Origin: Fragilaria crotonensis
Lineage: Eukaryota; Bacillariophyta; Fragilariophyceae; Fragilariales; Fragilariaceae
Assembly (NCBI GenBank): GCA_022925895.1
Contig: JAKSYS010000379.1
Span: 1-59,413, forward strand
Length of the DNA stretch: 59,413 nucleotides
Reading direction: 5' to 3'
Each line of letters begins with the position of its first letter. Position 1 is the first letter of the stretch. Below the pieces are notes generated by a model that did not search any database, had not been told where the DNA came from, and saw only the letters and a program-made list of their open reading frames with translations. Positions 42,389 to 54,597 of this stretch are shown here, piece by piece. The translations under genes were made by a program, and so were the position numbers.

Positions 42389-44129
42389 CCTGAATTTTAG
42401 GTAAGGAATCCACCTAACATTTGACGTGTTGACTTGACCGCGTGTCTAATCACCGTACGTCGCAGTACTGTGCCAAAAATCACAGTAGACAACCTCAACT
42501 ACAGTACAGATTTATACAGTACTCCTGTACTTTGGGTTTTGTTACAGTGTATTGTAAGCTTATATTTGTTTACCAACAACATACTAAAAGAAATCAACCA
42601 TAGCTATGAATCAGCAATGAGAGCTCTCCAATCAGATATCAAAACAATTTTTACTGTACATTCCACACTATGAAACTTTGTTATGAAAACTTGACCCGAA
42701 ATCAATTTTTCAATTAATTTTACTTCAATAGCTTCATGTATCACAGAGGATGTATGCCTTGTGGGATCTATCAGTAGAAAAGCTTGTCAGGAAGTCTTCC
42801 TTGTCTTCCAGTCTTGCCCTTGTTTGTGATAGTTATACAGCCATCACCATTCAAAGCATCAGTAGAACAGAGACCACTAGTGCACCAACTGTTGCGGGAG
42901 AAGGCAAAGCATAGTTGGCACAGCAGTGGCATTGGCACCTCAACAGTACTAACCCTGTATTTGAACGTGAACAGTTTCAACAGTTCCACTGCAGCAGCTC
43001 TCATCACACATGAGCAGAAAAAGAGTTCTCAGTTGTTGACACGACCTCATGTTATGCAATAAAAATCATACAACTACTATGGGCAGTGATGGTGGAGAAG
43101 ACACTTGTCCTCAACAAGATGATCATGATGGATGATGGCAATAAGTGCGCGCTTGTGGATTTAGCAAATCAAACATGATTGATCAGTTACCAAATCCAAG
43201 AGGAAAATGACACCAGATCAATGTCCAGAACTAAACAGACCATCAAAACATTCAAATGATATTCTTAAACTAAGTGTAAGAATGTGGTTGTTTGAGAGCA
43301 ATACCAACAATTGCAAGCATGTTTATGAAAACTTGATCAATCCATTTTTGTCTGGCAAGGTGCTGGCATCATCATCATCATCATCAGCAAGAAAATGGAG
43401 ATGCCAGCATTGGAGCACCAGCAGCCAGTTTGAGAATGTGGTTAGCGTTATGGGAGTGCCTATGTTGTTTACAAGGAATTGACACTGGCACTTGACACAA
43501 TGAAGCGGAAACTACTGCTCCAAATTGGGAGCATCAATGTCTAGTTTTTTACTCACATGCATAATAGTGAGGATAGCTTGCCACCTAATGAAATATCATG
43601 TTCGAGGAGATTTAAATTATTTCAGTTGGATATCACAATACCCCAAATCTGAGGAGGCACAAATGCTGCTAACTTTTTATGGTCAATCAACATCATCAAT
43701 AAATGGAATTGATCTTTATTTTATGTACTCGGAGTACAAATTAGTGATGCTTGCAGCCTCCAGAAGTCTATGGATGCATGTGAGTAGTACTCCGTATAAA
43801 CTCAATTAATTAAATGTTAAACAGCAGTAACCCAATGTGAGGACACAATAAGGTTGGAGTGCCATTAATGAATCTAGGATCATCTTCAATCAACCCAAAA
43901 GGACCAAAATTCAATGAGTTACAAACAAAACAGTGATGCCACATTTATCTTTGTTTAGCAAAGGCCGTTTTTAGTTCTTTTACATATACTGTAATTACTG
44001 TACTAGCTCAATTTTGTCGAGTAAATGTACGTATACCTGCTTTTCTGTGCATTGAACGTGTGGGGTGTGTGCCGCACCTACACTACTTTATCTTCATTTT
44101 TTAGGTGTCTGATCTACCTAAAATTCAGG
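42389..44129. mobile_element. TIR-bounded, CpG-depleted decayed element (1.74 kb)
   Basis: The left end CCTGAATTTTAGGTA, followed by CACCTAA, is matched in inverted orientation at the right end (TTAGGTGTCTGATCTACC, then TAAAATTCAGG, ending 44129). The interior is AT-rich and almost free of CpG, with fragmentary frames such as 42771-43007 (-) and 43207-43809 (+) that I cannot assign. An (ATC)n run lies at 43367-43384. No duplication flanks the ends. Confidence 0.5.
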
Positions 44130-45619
44130 GTGTGAAGCAGAAGGTCCGGCCATACCTAGGGAATCGTGAATAAGACGAAAACACGTGATACCCTGGAGGT
44201 GAAAATCGCTTCCATTCTGAGTCTTGGTGACGCAACGTGCAGCATAGGCTGGCGCTATTATCATGTGAAAGGTGCAAAGTGCAAAATTACTGACGGTCAT
44301 TGAAAAATTGCTGACGGTCAGTAAAAATTTACTTACGGTCAGTAAAAATTTGCTGACGGTCAGTAAAAATTGCTGACGGTCAGAAAGAAATTGCTGACGG
44401 TCAGAAGAAATTACTGACGTAAGAACATACCATGTGTCCACGAAAGCTTCTTAAAGACAAATCAGATTTACTGTCTGTCAGCAATTTTTTACTGATGGTA
44501 AGCAATTTTTTACTTACGAGGAGAAAACCTTGCCGGCTCGTTTGCATCGACCAGTCGAGCTACAAATCTCGCAATATATATTATTTGGAAAATCTCTGAC
44601 GCATTCCTGACGACGGTCACAAACTTAACGGCTGAAACGTGCTTGGGCCGGACCTTCCTACAGTTTCTACCGGGGTCTTTGGGCTTACGGTGTAGTAGTA
44701 CTCACATAGTAGTACTCCGAGTACCGAGTACAGGTACTGGAGGACCTGGTACTTGGTACTGTTTGAGTGTTTGTGACATACTGGAGTACTCCGAGTATAT
44801 CATAGTACAATCAAGTATGATACTTGTACTCAATGATCTAAAGAACTCGGTATGCATATTAGTGCCGGTACCACTATCAGAAGACAGTGCAAGTAGACTC
44901 CGAGTACAACATCTAGGCATACACATGTACTACTATCATGTACAGTATGAACCAACCTGTAGTTGAGTACCTATTACCTAGTACATGAGTATGCATGCAT
45001 GGGATTCCTGGTACCAGTACCTGGTACTCCGAGCACAGGATGACATACGTGGTTACACAACTCACAACTCCCAGAATGTCCGATTGAAATGATGCTGGCT
45101 GCTCTGTTTTGCTTGTTGAGCAATTTGAACGCACAAGATTTGAGGTCGTGAGTCGTGAGGTCCCAAAGGCGTCGAAGTTTGATGGATGCAGACTTCTCAT
45201 GTTTTGGAATGAATCTATTCTGAATCTTCTACCTAATGCTTTGCGTGTGGCTTCTAAGGCCAACTCCTAAGTAGATGTTCAGACACATGTTTCGTTTCTA
45301 TAACATTGATCCTACCAACATTAACACGTTTTATATCCAAATGTACCAGCGTAGAATCAACGAGATACTGGCTTATCGTCGTAAAAAAATGTGCTTGTGA
45401 TCCAAATTTTTTACACATTTCTCAGCATGGCGGCATCTCACCCAATTCTTACGAGCGAAGATTCAACTGCTAAATGTCGTTAAGTAGAAAGATTCAGCAA
45501 CATTTTAAGATTCACTTCGAGATAGGCTCCTCCGAGGTCTGTGTCAACTTTACCCGGGTGTCCCTTTACTCGAAGTTGTGCACGAATCCATACGTTCTCA
45601 TATTTCTTACTCGACTAAG
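44130..45619. other. Intergenic, with a repeat array and palindromic GTAC-rich DNA
   Basis: No gene recognised. 44690-45030 is dominated by GTACTCCGAGTAC-type palindromes. The frame at 44913-45263 (-) is a by-product of these. The last 200 bp presumably hold the promoter of the gene starting at 45620. Confidence 0.4.
44280..44520. repeat. Tandem CTGACGGTCAG repeats
   Basis: About six copies of TTGCTGACGGTCAGTAAAAA-like units (20-23 bp) run from 44284 to about 44420. Diverged or inverted versions follow (CTGTCTGTCAGCAATTTTTT, TTACTGATGGTAAGCAATTT) to 44520. Each unit centres on an imperfect palindrome, CTGACGGTCAG. The same CTGACGGTCA occurs once at 42266. Confidence 0.85.
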
Positions 45620-47927
45620 ATGATGATCCTTCGTACTACAGTCGCTGCGTTCGTGCTTGGCGCGGCCACCGCCCAACCTGCCGGATGGGTCTTCAGGTTT
45701 CAGAGTTGCTGGATCCTCAACCGTCTACCCAGTTGCCGTCGCATGGGGTAGGGGTTACGCTACGAAGTGCGGCAAAGCAACCACCATCGGTGAGGATGTC
45801 AGTAATTTGCCGGCCGCGGCTAACGATAATGTTGTTGTCGTTGGTGGGTCTGGCCAGGGCGCCACCAGAGTTTGCAATGGTGGTGTTGAAATTGGCACCA
45901 TGTCTCGAGAATGGAGGCTACCGAGGCAACTTCCGATGATGCCTGGAACTTCAGGTGCGTTTCCGCCGGAAACCGTTTGGTGACTCGCGTCGAGGTTGCC
46001 ATCGATGGCATTACCGTCGTTGTCAAGAGAGGAGGGCCTGGAAGTACGTGCATCGGCTTTCTCAGGGGCTTGACACCGGATCAGCTCCGTTTTATGTACT
46101 CCAGCCTCACCAGACAGCAGCTCATCCAGGGAGGATGGTCGGCAAGTTCCCTTTCCGCGGGAAAAGGAGGAGATTCCTTTGTGGAGCACTCTAGACAAAA
46201 GATGCGAGGACAAGGAGTTCAATTTATCAGGACCTGATCAGTCGAACTCAGGAACATCTGAGTTCTTCAAGGAGAAGATTTTGAAAAATACTGCTGAGTT
46301 GTTCGATAACACTGGAGCTCTTGGTTACAAGGGATTTGTGAGTGATGGAGACACATTGAGTTACGTCAGGAACAATGATGCCGCCATTGGTTTCTTCGGT
46401 TACTCATACTATTTCAGTAATGCTGGAGTTGTCCTTGCTGCACCGATTAGAAACAGACTTAACGTGTATGTGGCCCCGTCGAAGGCAACGATCCTCAGTA
46501 ATGAGTACAACCCTCTTACTCGCAGGATCTTCATGAACGTGAACAAAGCCAGCTTGGCACAGACCTTGCCTTTCTTGGAATACGGATACACCGCTGGAGA
46601 CAAACTAGTGGAAGATACTGGAAATGACGCAGTCCCAGCGGCTGACCAAATTCTCATGCTTTCCAGACTCGGAAGTGCTAGTGGGATTAAAATTGCCGAT
46701 ATTGTGTGAAACGAATGGCATTGTGAGAGTTGGAACTGGCAATGCGGCTCAACGTGCACGCTTCAACGCCTGGAGTCTACTCTACACAGCGAAGTGCCCT
46801 AAAGTGGATGTCATCCTCAGCAGCATCGCCCCCGCTGCAACTGCCAATGGACAGGCTCTATCGCGCACTTGCGCCACAGGCGTGAACTCTTTAGAGGTCG
46901 GAGCAACCAGTGCACTCGCAGACAATTCCGTTTACAAGGTGACTGATAAGGACTACGTCTTGTCTTGTCCATCACCTTCTGTCAAGAAACTCATTGAGCT
47001 GGTCGTATCCCCTGGAGTTTTCGCGTATGTGAATAATGCAGCTGCCGTCCTTCCCATCAGTCGCGGCTTCCTTCGATTCTGCCTGAGCCCTCAGGGTACT
47101 ACCCTTCTTGGCAAGCTCTCCCTCACAGCGAATACGCTTGCGGTCAACAACGATATGCTCAACAACCGCATCGTGAAACCTGGTGGATTCTGTTTTTCGG
47201 GCAGCAACACCGCCGAAGTGAAGGGCAGAGGAGAAGTCGCCATGAGAGACCTCGCGATCGGGGACATGGTCAAGGTTTCAGGAGGCAAGTTCTCGGAGAT
47301 CTATTCCTTCGGTCACTACGAGCATGATGTTGAGGCTTCTTTCCTTTCTATTGATGCCGGGCTTGAGAAGCCTCTCGTTCTCAGTGGCGACCACATGGTT
47401 TTCGTCGACAACAAAGCCGTCGCTGCGTCAACGTTAGCGGTTGGTGACAAGCTGTCCCTTGTCAGTGGGTTTGCGACGGTGAAGATGATCAAGGCTGTCA
47501 CTGACGTTGGGGTGTTCGCTCCTTCACAAAGGACGGAACCATTGTTGTCAACTCTGTTGTTGCCTCTTCTTATGTCAACCTCAAAGGCGAGGACTCGCTT
47601 CTCATCGGAGGCATCTTTGCCTTCGACCTTCACTGGCTTGCTCACCTGTCCCAAGCCCCACACCGTCTTGTGTGCGAGATCAGCTCCTCTTTCTGTGCTT
47701 CCGAGACCTACAGTAAGGGGGTCTCCGTGTGGGTTGAAACGCCGCTCGCCGTCTCGCTCTGGCTGGTCAAGCAGAACCCTGTTGTTATGACTGTTGTCTT
47801 CGTCCCAGCGTTCTCTGTTGTTTTCCTTGCCGCTGCGGTTGAAGCTCTTATCTCCAGTCCGGCACTCCTCTTGATCTTGGTTGCAACTGCATTTATCATG
47901 TCGTCCAAAACGAAGAAGTCCGCCTAA
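45620..47927 (+). CDS. Phosphate-binding-protein-like ectodomain fused to a Hedgehog/intein (Hint) domain
   Basis: The ATG at 45620 gives a signal peptide (MMILRTTVAAFVLGAATA). Next comes a PstS/PBP-like fold: FRVAGSSTVYPVAVAWG, GGSGQGATRVCNGGVEIGTM, LTPDQLRFMYSSL and SGPDQSNSGTSEFFKEKIL; a second, weaker PBP-like region (GVNSLEVGATSALAD) follows. Then a Hint module begins at Cys 47191 (GGFCFSGSNTAEV), with DLAIGDMVKV, the conserved LSGDHMVFV (His 47392-47394) and APFTKDGTIVVNSVVASSYV. The protein ends with two hydrophobic helices (VVMTVVFVPAFSVVFLAAAV, ALLLILVATAFIM) and SSKTKKSA. Hint domains cleave the chain at the Cys and can attach a nucleophile to the released N-part. Frame changes near 45690, 45910, 46170, 46690 and 47515 need correction. 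It is convergent with PAN2. Confidence 0.8.
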
Positions 47928-48150
47928 AATCGGGTTTAGGTACATATTATGTGAAAGTGTTACTATGTAAAGCGTCTTGCGCTAAATCAAGTTACCAATA
48001 CGAAACGTCATTATTGCAAACTACTTCGAGCTTATTTGAATCTTGTCGTGCATTATGCTCCACACTCGGCAAATTTCCTTGTGTAGGGAAACACTCCAGA
48101 TTGATTGCGAAGCGACTGGATGGCTGTTAGCCTCGAGGGTACTCGCTGGA

Positions 48151-51100
48151 TCAGAGAGGTTTGATTGACCTCCGACTAGTAGAGTTGGGAGGCTGTCCAT
48201 CGACACCGAGCCTCCAATTGACCCGCTGGCCGTTTTCATAAAGTTCGTCCAGGAACCTGGCGAAGGAGCCGTTCGCCATAAGCTCTTTGGCTCGCTGGAA
48301 AAGCTCGTATGCTGTCATGGCGTCTTCCACACTATCATGAACTTCCTGCTGCGTGTCCCTCCCCAAAACGTAATTGGCCAAGAAGCGCAAAGAAATATAT
48401 CGATGTCGATCCTTGTGATACAGCTCAACTGTGTCGATGATCTGATGGGGTGGAACAAAGAGATTGGCAGTCAAGAAGTCGGTGGATAAACCGTGACCCA
48501 AAAATATGCATCTTCGCTCCAGTAACGATCGCAGCTTCAGATATGCTGTTCGCGCTGGTACCAAATGATGTGGACTTGTTTTGGGGTCCAAATCGCCCGG
48601 TCGAATGCCGCTGAAGCGAGTCAGACAGTCCACCACCGGCTCCTTTGGGAGCACATGGTCGTCGATCAAAACACTGTTGTACCGGCAGTCAACAACAGAA
48701 ACTCTGGCAAGTGCATGGCGAGTCTCGTTAAAGATAATCTTGTCGCCGGTGTCGCCGATTACAATTTTCTCCTCTTGAACAGAAACGAACTCGGCATCCA
48801 GAGCGACAATATCTCCTTCGCCAGGCAGGTCTGCGATGGAAGTCCTAAAGTGTCAGCAACCTAGAGAATGAACATAGGAAGCACTAAGAACTTACCACTA
48901 ATGCTCTTTATAGCATGCTTGGAGGGGTGGCCAGAAGACAAAGACTTGGATTGTATCACGTTCATGATATCTTGGCTAGTTGGTGCGACATGCATCGCGT
49001 TGACTCTAGGATTGACTCTTGCGCTCTCAGCAATTGATCGATACACCAGTATGCATGGCTCCCTGAAGCCAACATGGAACGAACGTGCGTCTTCCACAGA
49101 GGTGGGCGTGACAACATACCCATTGAACAGCACCCACTCAGGTTGGTTTGGAATCACTTTGCGACAATGTTTTAATCGTTCAATTCGACTCGCGATTACA
49201 TCATGAGTGAGATTTGATGTCAGGGTAAATTCGTGGTTTCCTTTCCCACCTTCCTGCTGCAGAAGTTTCGATAATTCCTCAACATGCTCGAGTTGCTTCG
49301 ACAATGCCCTTTCCGGTAATCAAGAGGAACGCGTGCATGGAGAACATGGTGCCCTTCCGATTTCCCTTCTTTATCAACTCTGAAGTCAGAATCGTCACGA
49401 ACGAACGACAGAACAGATTCTAGTCGATACCGCACCTTCGCATTTTTCGACGCACGATCCTTTACAAGTGGGGTCGACATTTTCGGCGCCATGGTTGACT
49501 TAGCATCAAAAGTGATCCACTTCTCCTCTAACTCTCCACAGTCTATTAGTTCTCTTACTACGACGTCATCGCCCTCGTCGAGTTCGATCTCCACTATCTC
49601 AGGGAGCCAAAGATTATGATCATGGAAACATGTGCGCCATATCGAAAGGCCTTCCCCTTCTTGTCTTCCAGCGCAAGCGCACGAAATAGAAAGTATGGCT
49701 GGTAGAGTTGTAGCAACCTTTCGTTGTACTACTGTCTCATAAGACTGTGTGGTGTTGTTCCATGCGCGAAGCTTCGTCTCTCTTCGCAAAGAATGACGGA
49801 GGATCTCACCAAATCGCAATTTCGTCTCCTTAGAGCGAACAGGAACACTGTACGACAAATCCAATGTGAGGGCTCTTGACTGAGATACGGTTGGTTTCCC
49901 ATTCCCACTGACGAACTCATTTGAGCTTATAAAGCTGATTCCATGAACAGAATCCAAAATTTTCTTCGGGCTCTTCTTTGAGCCAGCCTCCTTATCAAGG
50001 TGATGTAACAAGAATCGATAGAATGCTTCAGGTCGTTGGGCAGTAACCGCCACAGCGGGGTTGTCGTCAAGAAGCGCAAGATTTGCGGCTTCCGGCATGG
50101 AAGCGAATGCGGCAAGAAAATTGACGGGTGTAAACACACCAATTTGTGGATCCACCTCATCACCAGGGTGTATCATGGCGTTGTGTGAGATGCTTTCCAT
50201 GTAATGGTAAAGAAACCCAAGTTCAGTACTCAAAATAGGTACTTGCTCGACTGTCTTAGACGTGTACAGTCGCTTGTCAAATTGGCGCTCGAGCATCGCC
50301 GTCCTAACCTCGGGTTCAAAGTAAAGCAACACCAGCACAGCGGGGACGTGAGCATTCGGCATGGATGGCGGATAATCCCATCCTGGCCACATTCCAGTTG
50401 CATTGTGCGTACTATGCTTGAAATGCTCAGTTGTAACACGCTGTGGTCGAAGTGTCAGTCTATACCGATCAGGAACGACCGGCCGTCTACGATTGTCAAC
50501 TACACCGTCAACATGAGGCTGCAACGACGACAAGACACATATAAGCGTTATCACAAACGTTCCACATGAGCGTCCAATATACGTGCGTACTCACCAAAGC
50601 ATTTGAAACTGCGGAACTCAACTTCCCAGCTCTACCTGTCCGTCTACTATCTGGCATGTAGCATGAAGACGACAGCCTTTCCGAAAAGATAAACTTGTTC
50701 GGGTTTTCTCTTAGCGCCCATGGTTTACGTCCCTTACGAACCATAGCTGTTGTTCTGGGATGAAGCGATACATCCACCGCCGCTGTTGCAATGATTTGTC
50801 CTCGGTCGCCGTCCTTCCTTGAACCAGCGCTGAGAATTGTTTCGGCGACGGTTCGCTTAGGCGATGGTATCATCGGCTTAATTGCCATCGGACCAAAGCT
50901 CGATTCGGCACGACTTCCCACCTTGGACACAACTGGGTTCCCGCACATGATGAACGAACTAAACCCTGTCATTCCACCCAAGTGTGTGGACTGGAGAACG
51001 GTAGGACAAATCAAAACTGATGGCGAAGCTGCAATCGAGGAAGGCATCACTAAGGGAATCTTTTCCTCGGGTGGAATATCGCTTGGTGTATTTGATGGGG

Positions 51101-52590
51101 AAGTGAAATTCGCTTCTCTCGCACTCGGAAAAGCTGCTGCGTCTACCGTTAGGTTGATAGGGCCCTGGGTACGATGCTTGATGTACCCAGCGAGTTCGAA
51201 TTGGAGCACATTTCCTTGTGACGTACCCAACGCAACGTGTTGTTCCGAAAGAGTCATGCAAGTAATAGATACACCTTGATCAACTAGTGGAAAGATGAAG
51301 TTTGATTGATTTTCGGTAGTGTCTTCGAATGGTGTAAGAATTTGGAGGCCGCCATTAGGCTGGCCTGAAGCAACAAGGAATCGATTGCTCGGCTGGTCGT
51401 GCATGGCGGGGAGAAATGACACAAAACGAGGGCTGCTTTTCAACCCGGAGAAAAATGGGCAATTCCTCCTCGCCCCAAGTAACGAATATCGTAGATGAGC
51501 ACGTTGGGGTCAGGGAAGGCATAAGGTCCTAAATTTGTGGATGCGGCCCCTGACTTGGCAGTGAACCCAGTGGTTGCGACCAGCGTACCATCATGCGATG
51601 TTGCTACCGCGCATATCCCTCCAGCGTGGCTCTTAATCTTGGCTACCTCCGCCCCTCGCATTCTCCCATCCAGCAGTCGCAGAGTTCCATCAGAACAGCC
51701 AGCGACTAGTGCTCGCTTGAGCTCGTTTCTGTCTAGATCCATCACCCCCAGGTCCCCAGGAAAGGTATGGGAGGACACTATTTGAAGATCTTGATAGAGA
51801 TCTAAACAATGAATTTGTGACTTGTGTCCGCCCACAGAGACGTGAGTGGATCCAACTTCGGGATGAGGCGTGCCGCAAACCATTCCAGTGATATCGTTGT
51901 CGCTGACGCAAAGGCCGCCAATAGTGTGAACACGGACTCCGGCTGGTGACACTGAGGTCACAAAGCCGGGCGTGATGGATAATAGCTTTGTGATGCCCAT
52001 GTGAGCCCCTCGAGTTGTTGCCCGCCAGCGCCAAACGAGGGTTGGTATGCATGAGGTGGTATGACATGTTGGGGTCGTATTTGCTTCGAAGTCACCTGGC
52101 TGCGGCCATCGTAGAACGTTCTGTAGACTGATTGCAGAGTCTCTGCTTCAGCTTCTGGGTGCCCGGCACACGACGAGTAGAGGGTCCCATCCAGAGTGTT
52201 GTGGGTGACCAACATAGAGGCCTTGCGGGGACGATTCCCGAAAGGCTGCGTATGCGAAGCCACGTACATTGCGGCGCTGTGAGAATCATAAGCAATGGCA
52301 CTGACAGGCGCAGAATAAATAGCCGGTGTCAAATGAGGCAGTGGAAAGTAGTATCCGGGATCTGAAATCTGTGAAATCCCAGCAGCATCCCATCCAACAT
52401 ATTCTGCCTGACACACGGCTCCATATTGAGTTCCACCGAAGTGTTCGCCTTGAATAGCTCGAGCCTGATCATAGAATTCAGCTCCATCATAATGATTTTG
52501 GTGTTGGTAGGGAAGTGTGCCCTCATCAGCATCTGGGTAGAACAATCTTGGTGCAGCCGATGGGCCGAAGCCGTCACCAAGCTGGTTCAT
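48151..52590 (-). CDS. PAN2: PAN2, catalytic subunit of the PAN2-PAN3 deadenylase
   Basis: PAN2 trims mRNA poly(A) tails in the cytoplasm with PAN3. The order is typical. First comes a WD40 propeller (52590 to about 51440: ASMLVTHNTLDGTLYSSCAG, IPPHAYQPSFGAGG, MGITKLLSITPGFVTSVSPA, LVAGCSDGTLRLLDGR). Then the linker (VSFLPAMHDQPSNRFLVASG), then the inactive ubiquitin-hydrolase-like domain (GMWPGWDYPPSMPNAHVPAV, FLYHYMESISHNAMI). Last is a DEDDh exonuclease with DIVALDAEFVS (D, E), CIFLGHGLSTDF (D) and HDSVEDAMTAYELF (H, D). The intron at 50519-50594 (76 bp, GTGAGT...TTGCAG) is clear. A second small intron with donor at 48895 and acceptor at 48845 or 48861 (51 or 35 bp) is likely, but neither keeps the frame exactly. 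Single-base shifts occur near 52000, 51460 and 49310. Confidence 0.95.
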
Positions 52591-53560
52591 GTTCAGGCTC
52601 AGATACTGGGGTCCTTTTGAGTGGCGTGTTCCCTGAAATCAAGATACTCGGAGTGTGATTCTACTGCAGTCTACTCTACTACTTAGCTAAGTAGGAGTAA
52701 AAAAGAGCATACTGATATGTGCATATCATATCATATGTACCTGCTACAAGGTACAAGTCCCACTAATCGAGAGAGCACTCGCAATAGTACAGTACCTGGT
52801 ACCTGGTACCTGGTACGAGTATGCAAGTTTGCATATCACGACGAGTTCGAAGTTCCAAGAAGATCCGTATGGGAGGTTTCAGCCTAACCATCCTAGCGTA
52901 CAGCTTGGTACTTGTACCGTATATCCTACTCCTTTTTAAATTTGCTTGGTGCGTGTGTGCGTGTGTGCGTGTGTGTGTGTGTGTGTCTGTTACGGAGTAT
53001 GACCACTGTGGGGTACTGTTGCACTGCTACGTGGAGTACATGTACTACAGGTCTACAGTACATAAATCGACAGTAATTTATGTTGAAACGACAGTGTCTT
53101 ACCTTACTGTAGTAATGTACTGTACGTATTCAAAGTTACTGGATGGAATAGTCATATGAATTCGTTGTTAACAGGTTGCTTCACAGATGCTACTGTAAAA
53201 CATACCGTGCGATGAACTGCAATACTGGGGCGGATGACCACAACATTGGGGGTACTGTGTACTGTACGTCATGTAGTAGCTTCCGCCGTTTGTAGTTGGT
53301 ACCAGGGTACTGCATACTGTAGAACAAAAAATGTATGCTATGCATACTGTAAATGGTGTGTTCCTACGTTCCTACGGAGTATTGACAAGTTTGGGGTTTG
53401 GGGTACTGTACTGCGCGTCCTCTATCCTGCATCCTGTGGTATGTATCATACTACTCCGATCAGTTGTGAGGAACCCACTAGTTGTACATTATATGTGAAT
53501 CTACAAGTCCAAGAGTAAAATCCCGCCCAATAATTCTGCAATCCATATCTGTCGTTATGA
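52591..53560. other. Intergenic, 5' flank of PAN2
   Basis: No gene seen. It contains GGTACCTGGTACCTGGTAC repeats (52793-52816), a GT microsatellite and many TACTGTA palindromes. The PAN2 promoter should lie in the first few hundred bases, reading leftwards. Confidence 0.45.
52949..52990. repeat. (GT)n microsatellite
   Basis: About 42 bp of GT repeats with a few GC interruptions (GCGTGTGTGCGTGTGTGCGT...). Confidence 0.95.
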
Positions 53561-54597
53561 ATTATTATTTCATGATACAGTTGCTGCTCTCACAATAAGT
53601 CACCTAAGAATCTCGCATTCCTCAACTTGGAATGAACAAAGCTGCTGTCAAAGCGGTGAGCACACCTGTGACTCATAAAGGAGGCTTTCTTCAGCAGCCT
53701 TAGGAGTCATTAAATACCCAAGATGCAGAGTCATTAAATACCCAAGATGCATTACACTCAGCTTGTTTGCATTAAACCATGTACTGTACAAAAATTCCTA
53801 CTTTACTGTGTATGAGTACTGTATGGTGAAATGACAAGGATGACCCATTTAATGCAAATAGGGTATACTCCGAGTAGAGCCCTTAGGAGTTCCTGTTGGG
53901 TGTGAGTAGGAATCAGAGTAACACGAGTCAAACTGCCGGCAGAAGAGGAATTCAAGGAATTCATACCATCATTTGCAGCAGCAGCAGCAGCTTGCTGGTG
54001 CTGATGTTCAAGATGTTGGCAAGTGCATATGTATAAATCTGCACTTTTGTGAGCAGATTTACAGATTGCATCTTTATCATGCTGCTTAAAGTTGTCATAA
54101 CCTCATTTCCTTGATAATCTCATGGATTGGATGAATACTTTGGTGTGTGCCCAGCTGCACTCAGCCAATATCCTCACCAGCCAATATGGCATGAAACTGT
54201 GATTGGCATGAGATTAACCAAAACATGCCCAAGCAAGACCCTAGATAATGAAGAGCACTTTCCTTTCTCTTGGAACTTCTTTGAAATCACAACGTTCGGC
54301 CATAAGGTGCCGAAGTTAGAAATGTAAGTCTACAATGCCTGTGATTGCATCTTTTTTCTTCAAGCATGTATTGTTCTAATGATGCTCCGTCGTCACTTAG
54401 TCCTTGCCCCCCCCAGAACTTGCTTGCAGGACGAGGCCTTAAGGCTTTCCCTCCTATCCGGGAGCAATTTGTTCCTTAATATCAACTACTTTGATGCCAC
54501 TGTTTCTTGCAAAATCTTGAGCTTGTTTTTTCATATGCCCTCATTGTTACTGTTGAAGAACTATCTTTCAGAACCTCAAGTAGCACATTCTTGCACC
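53561..54597. other. CpG-poor decayed transposon DNA, left part
   Basis: AT-rich, nearly CpG-free sequence with a duplicated GAGTCATTAAATACCCAAGATGCA (53705-53751) and a (GCA)n run at 53981-53996. No intact frame. It is probably continuous with the transposase relic to its right. Confidence 0.45.
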
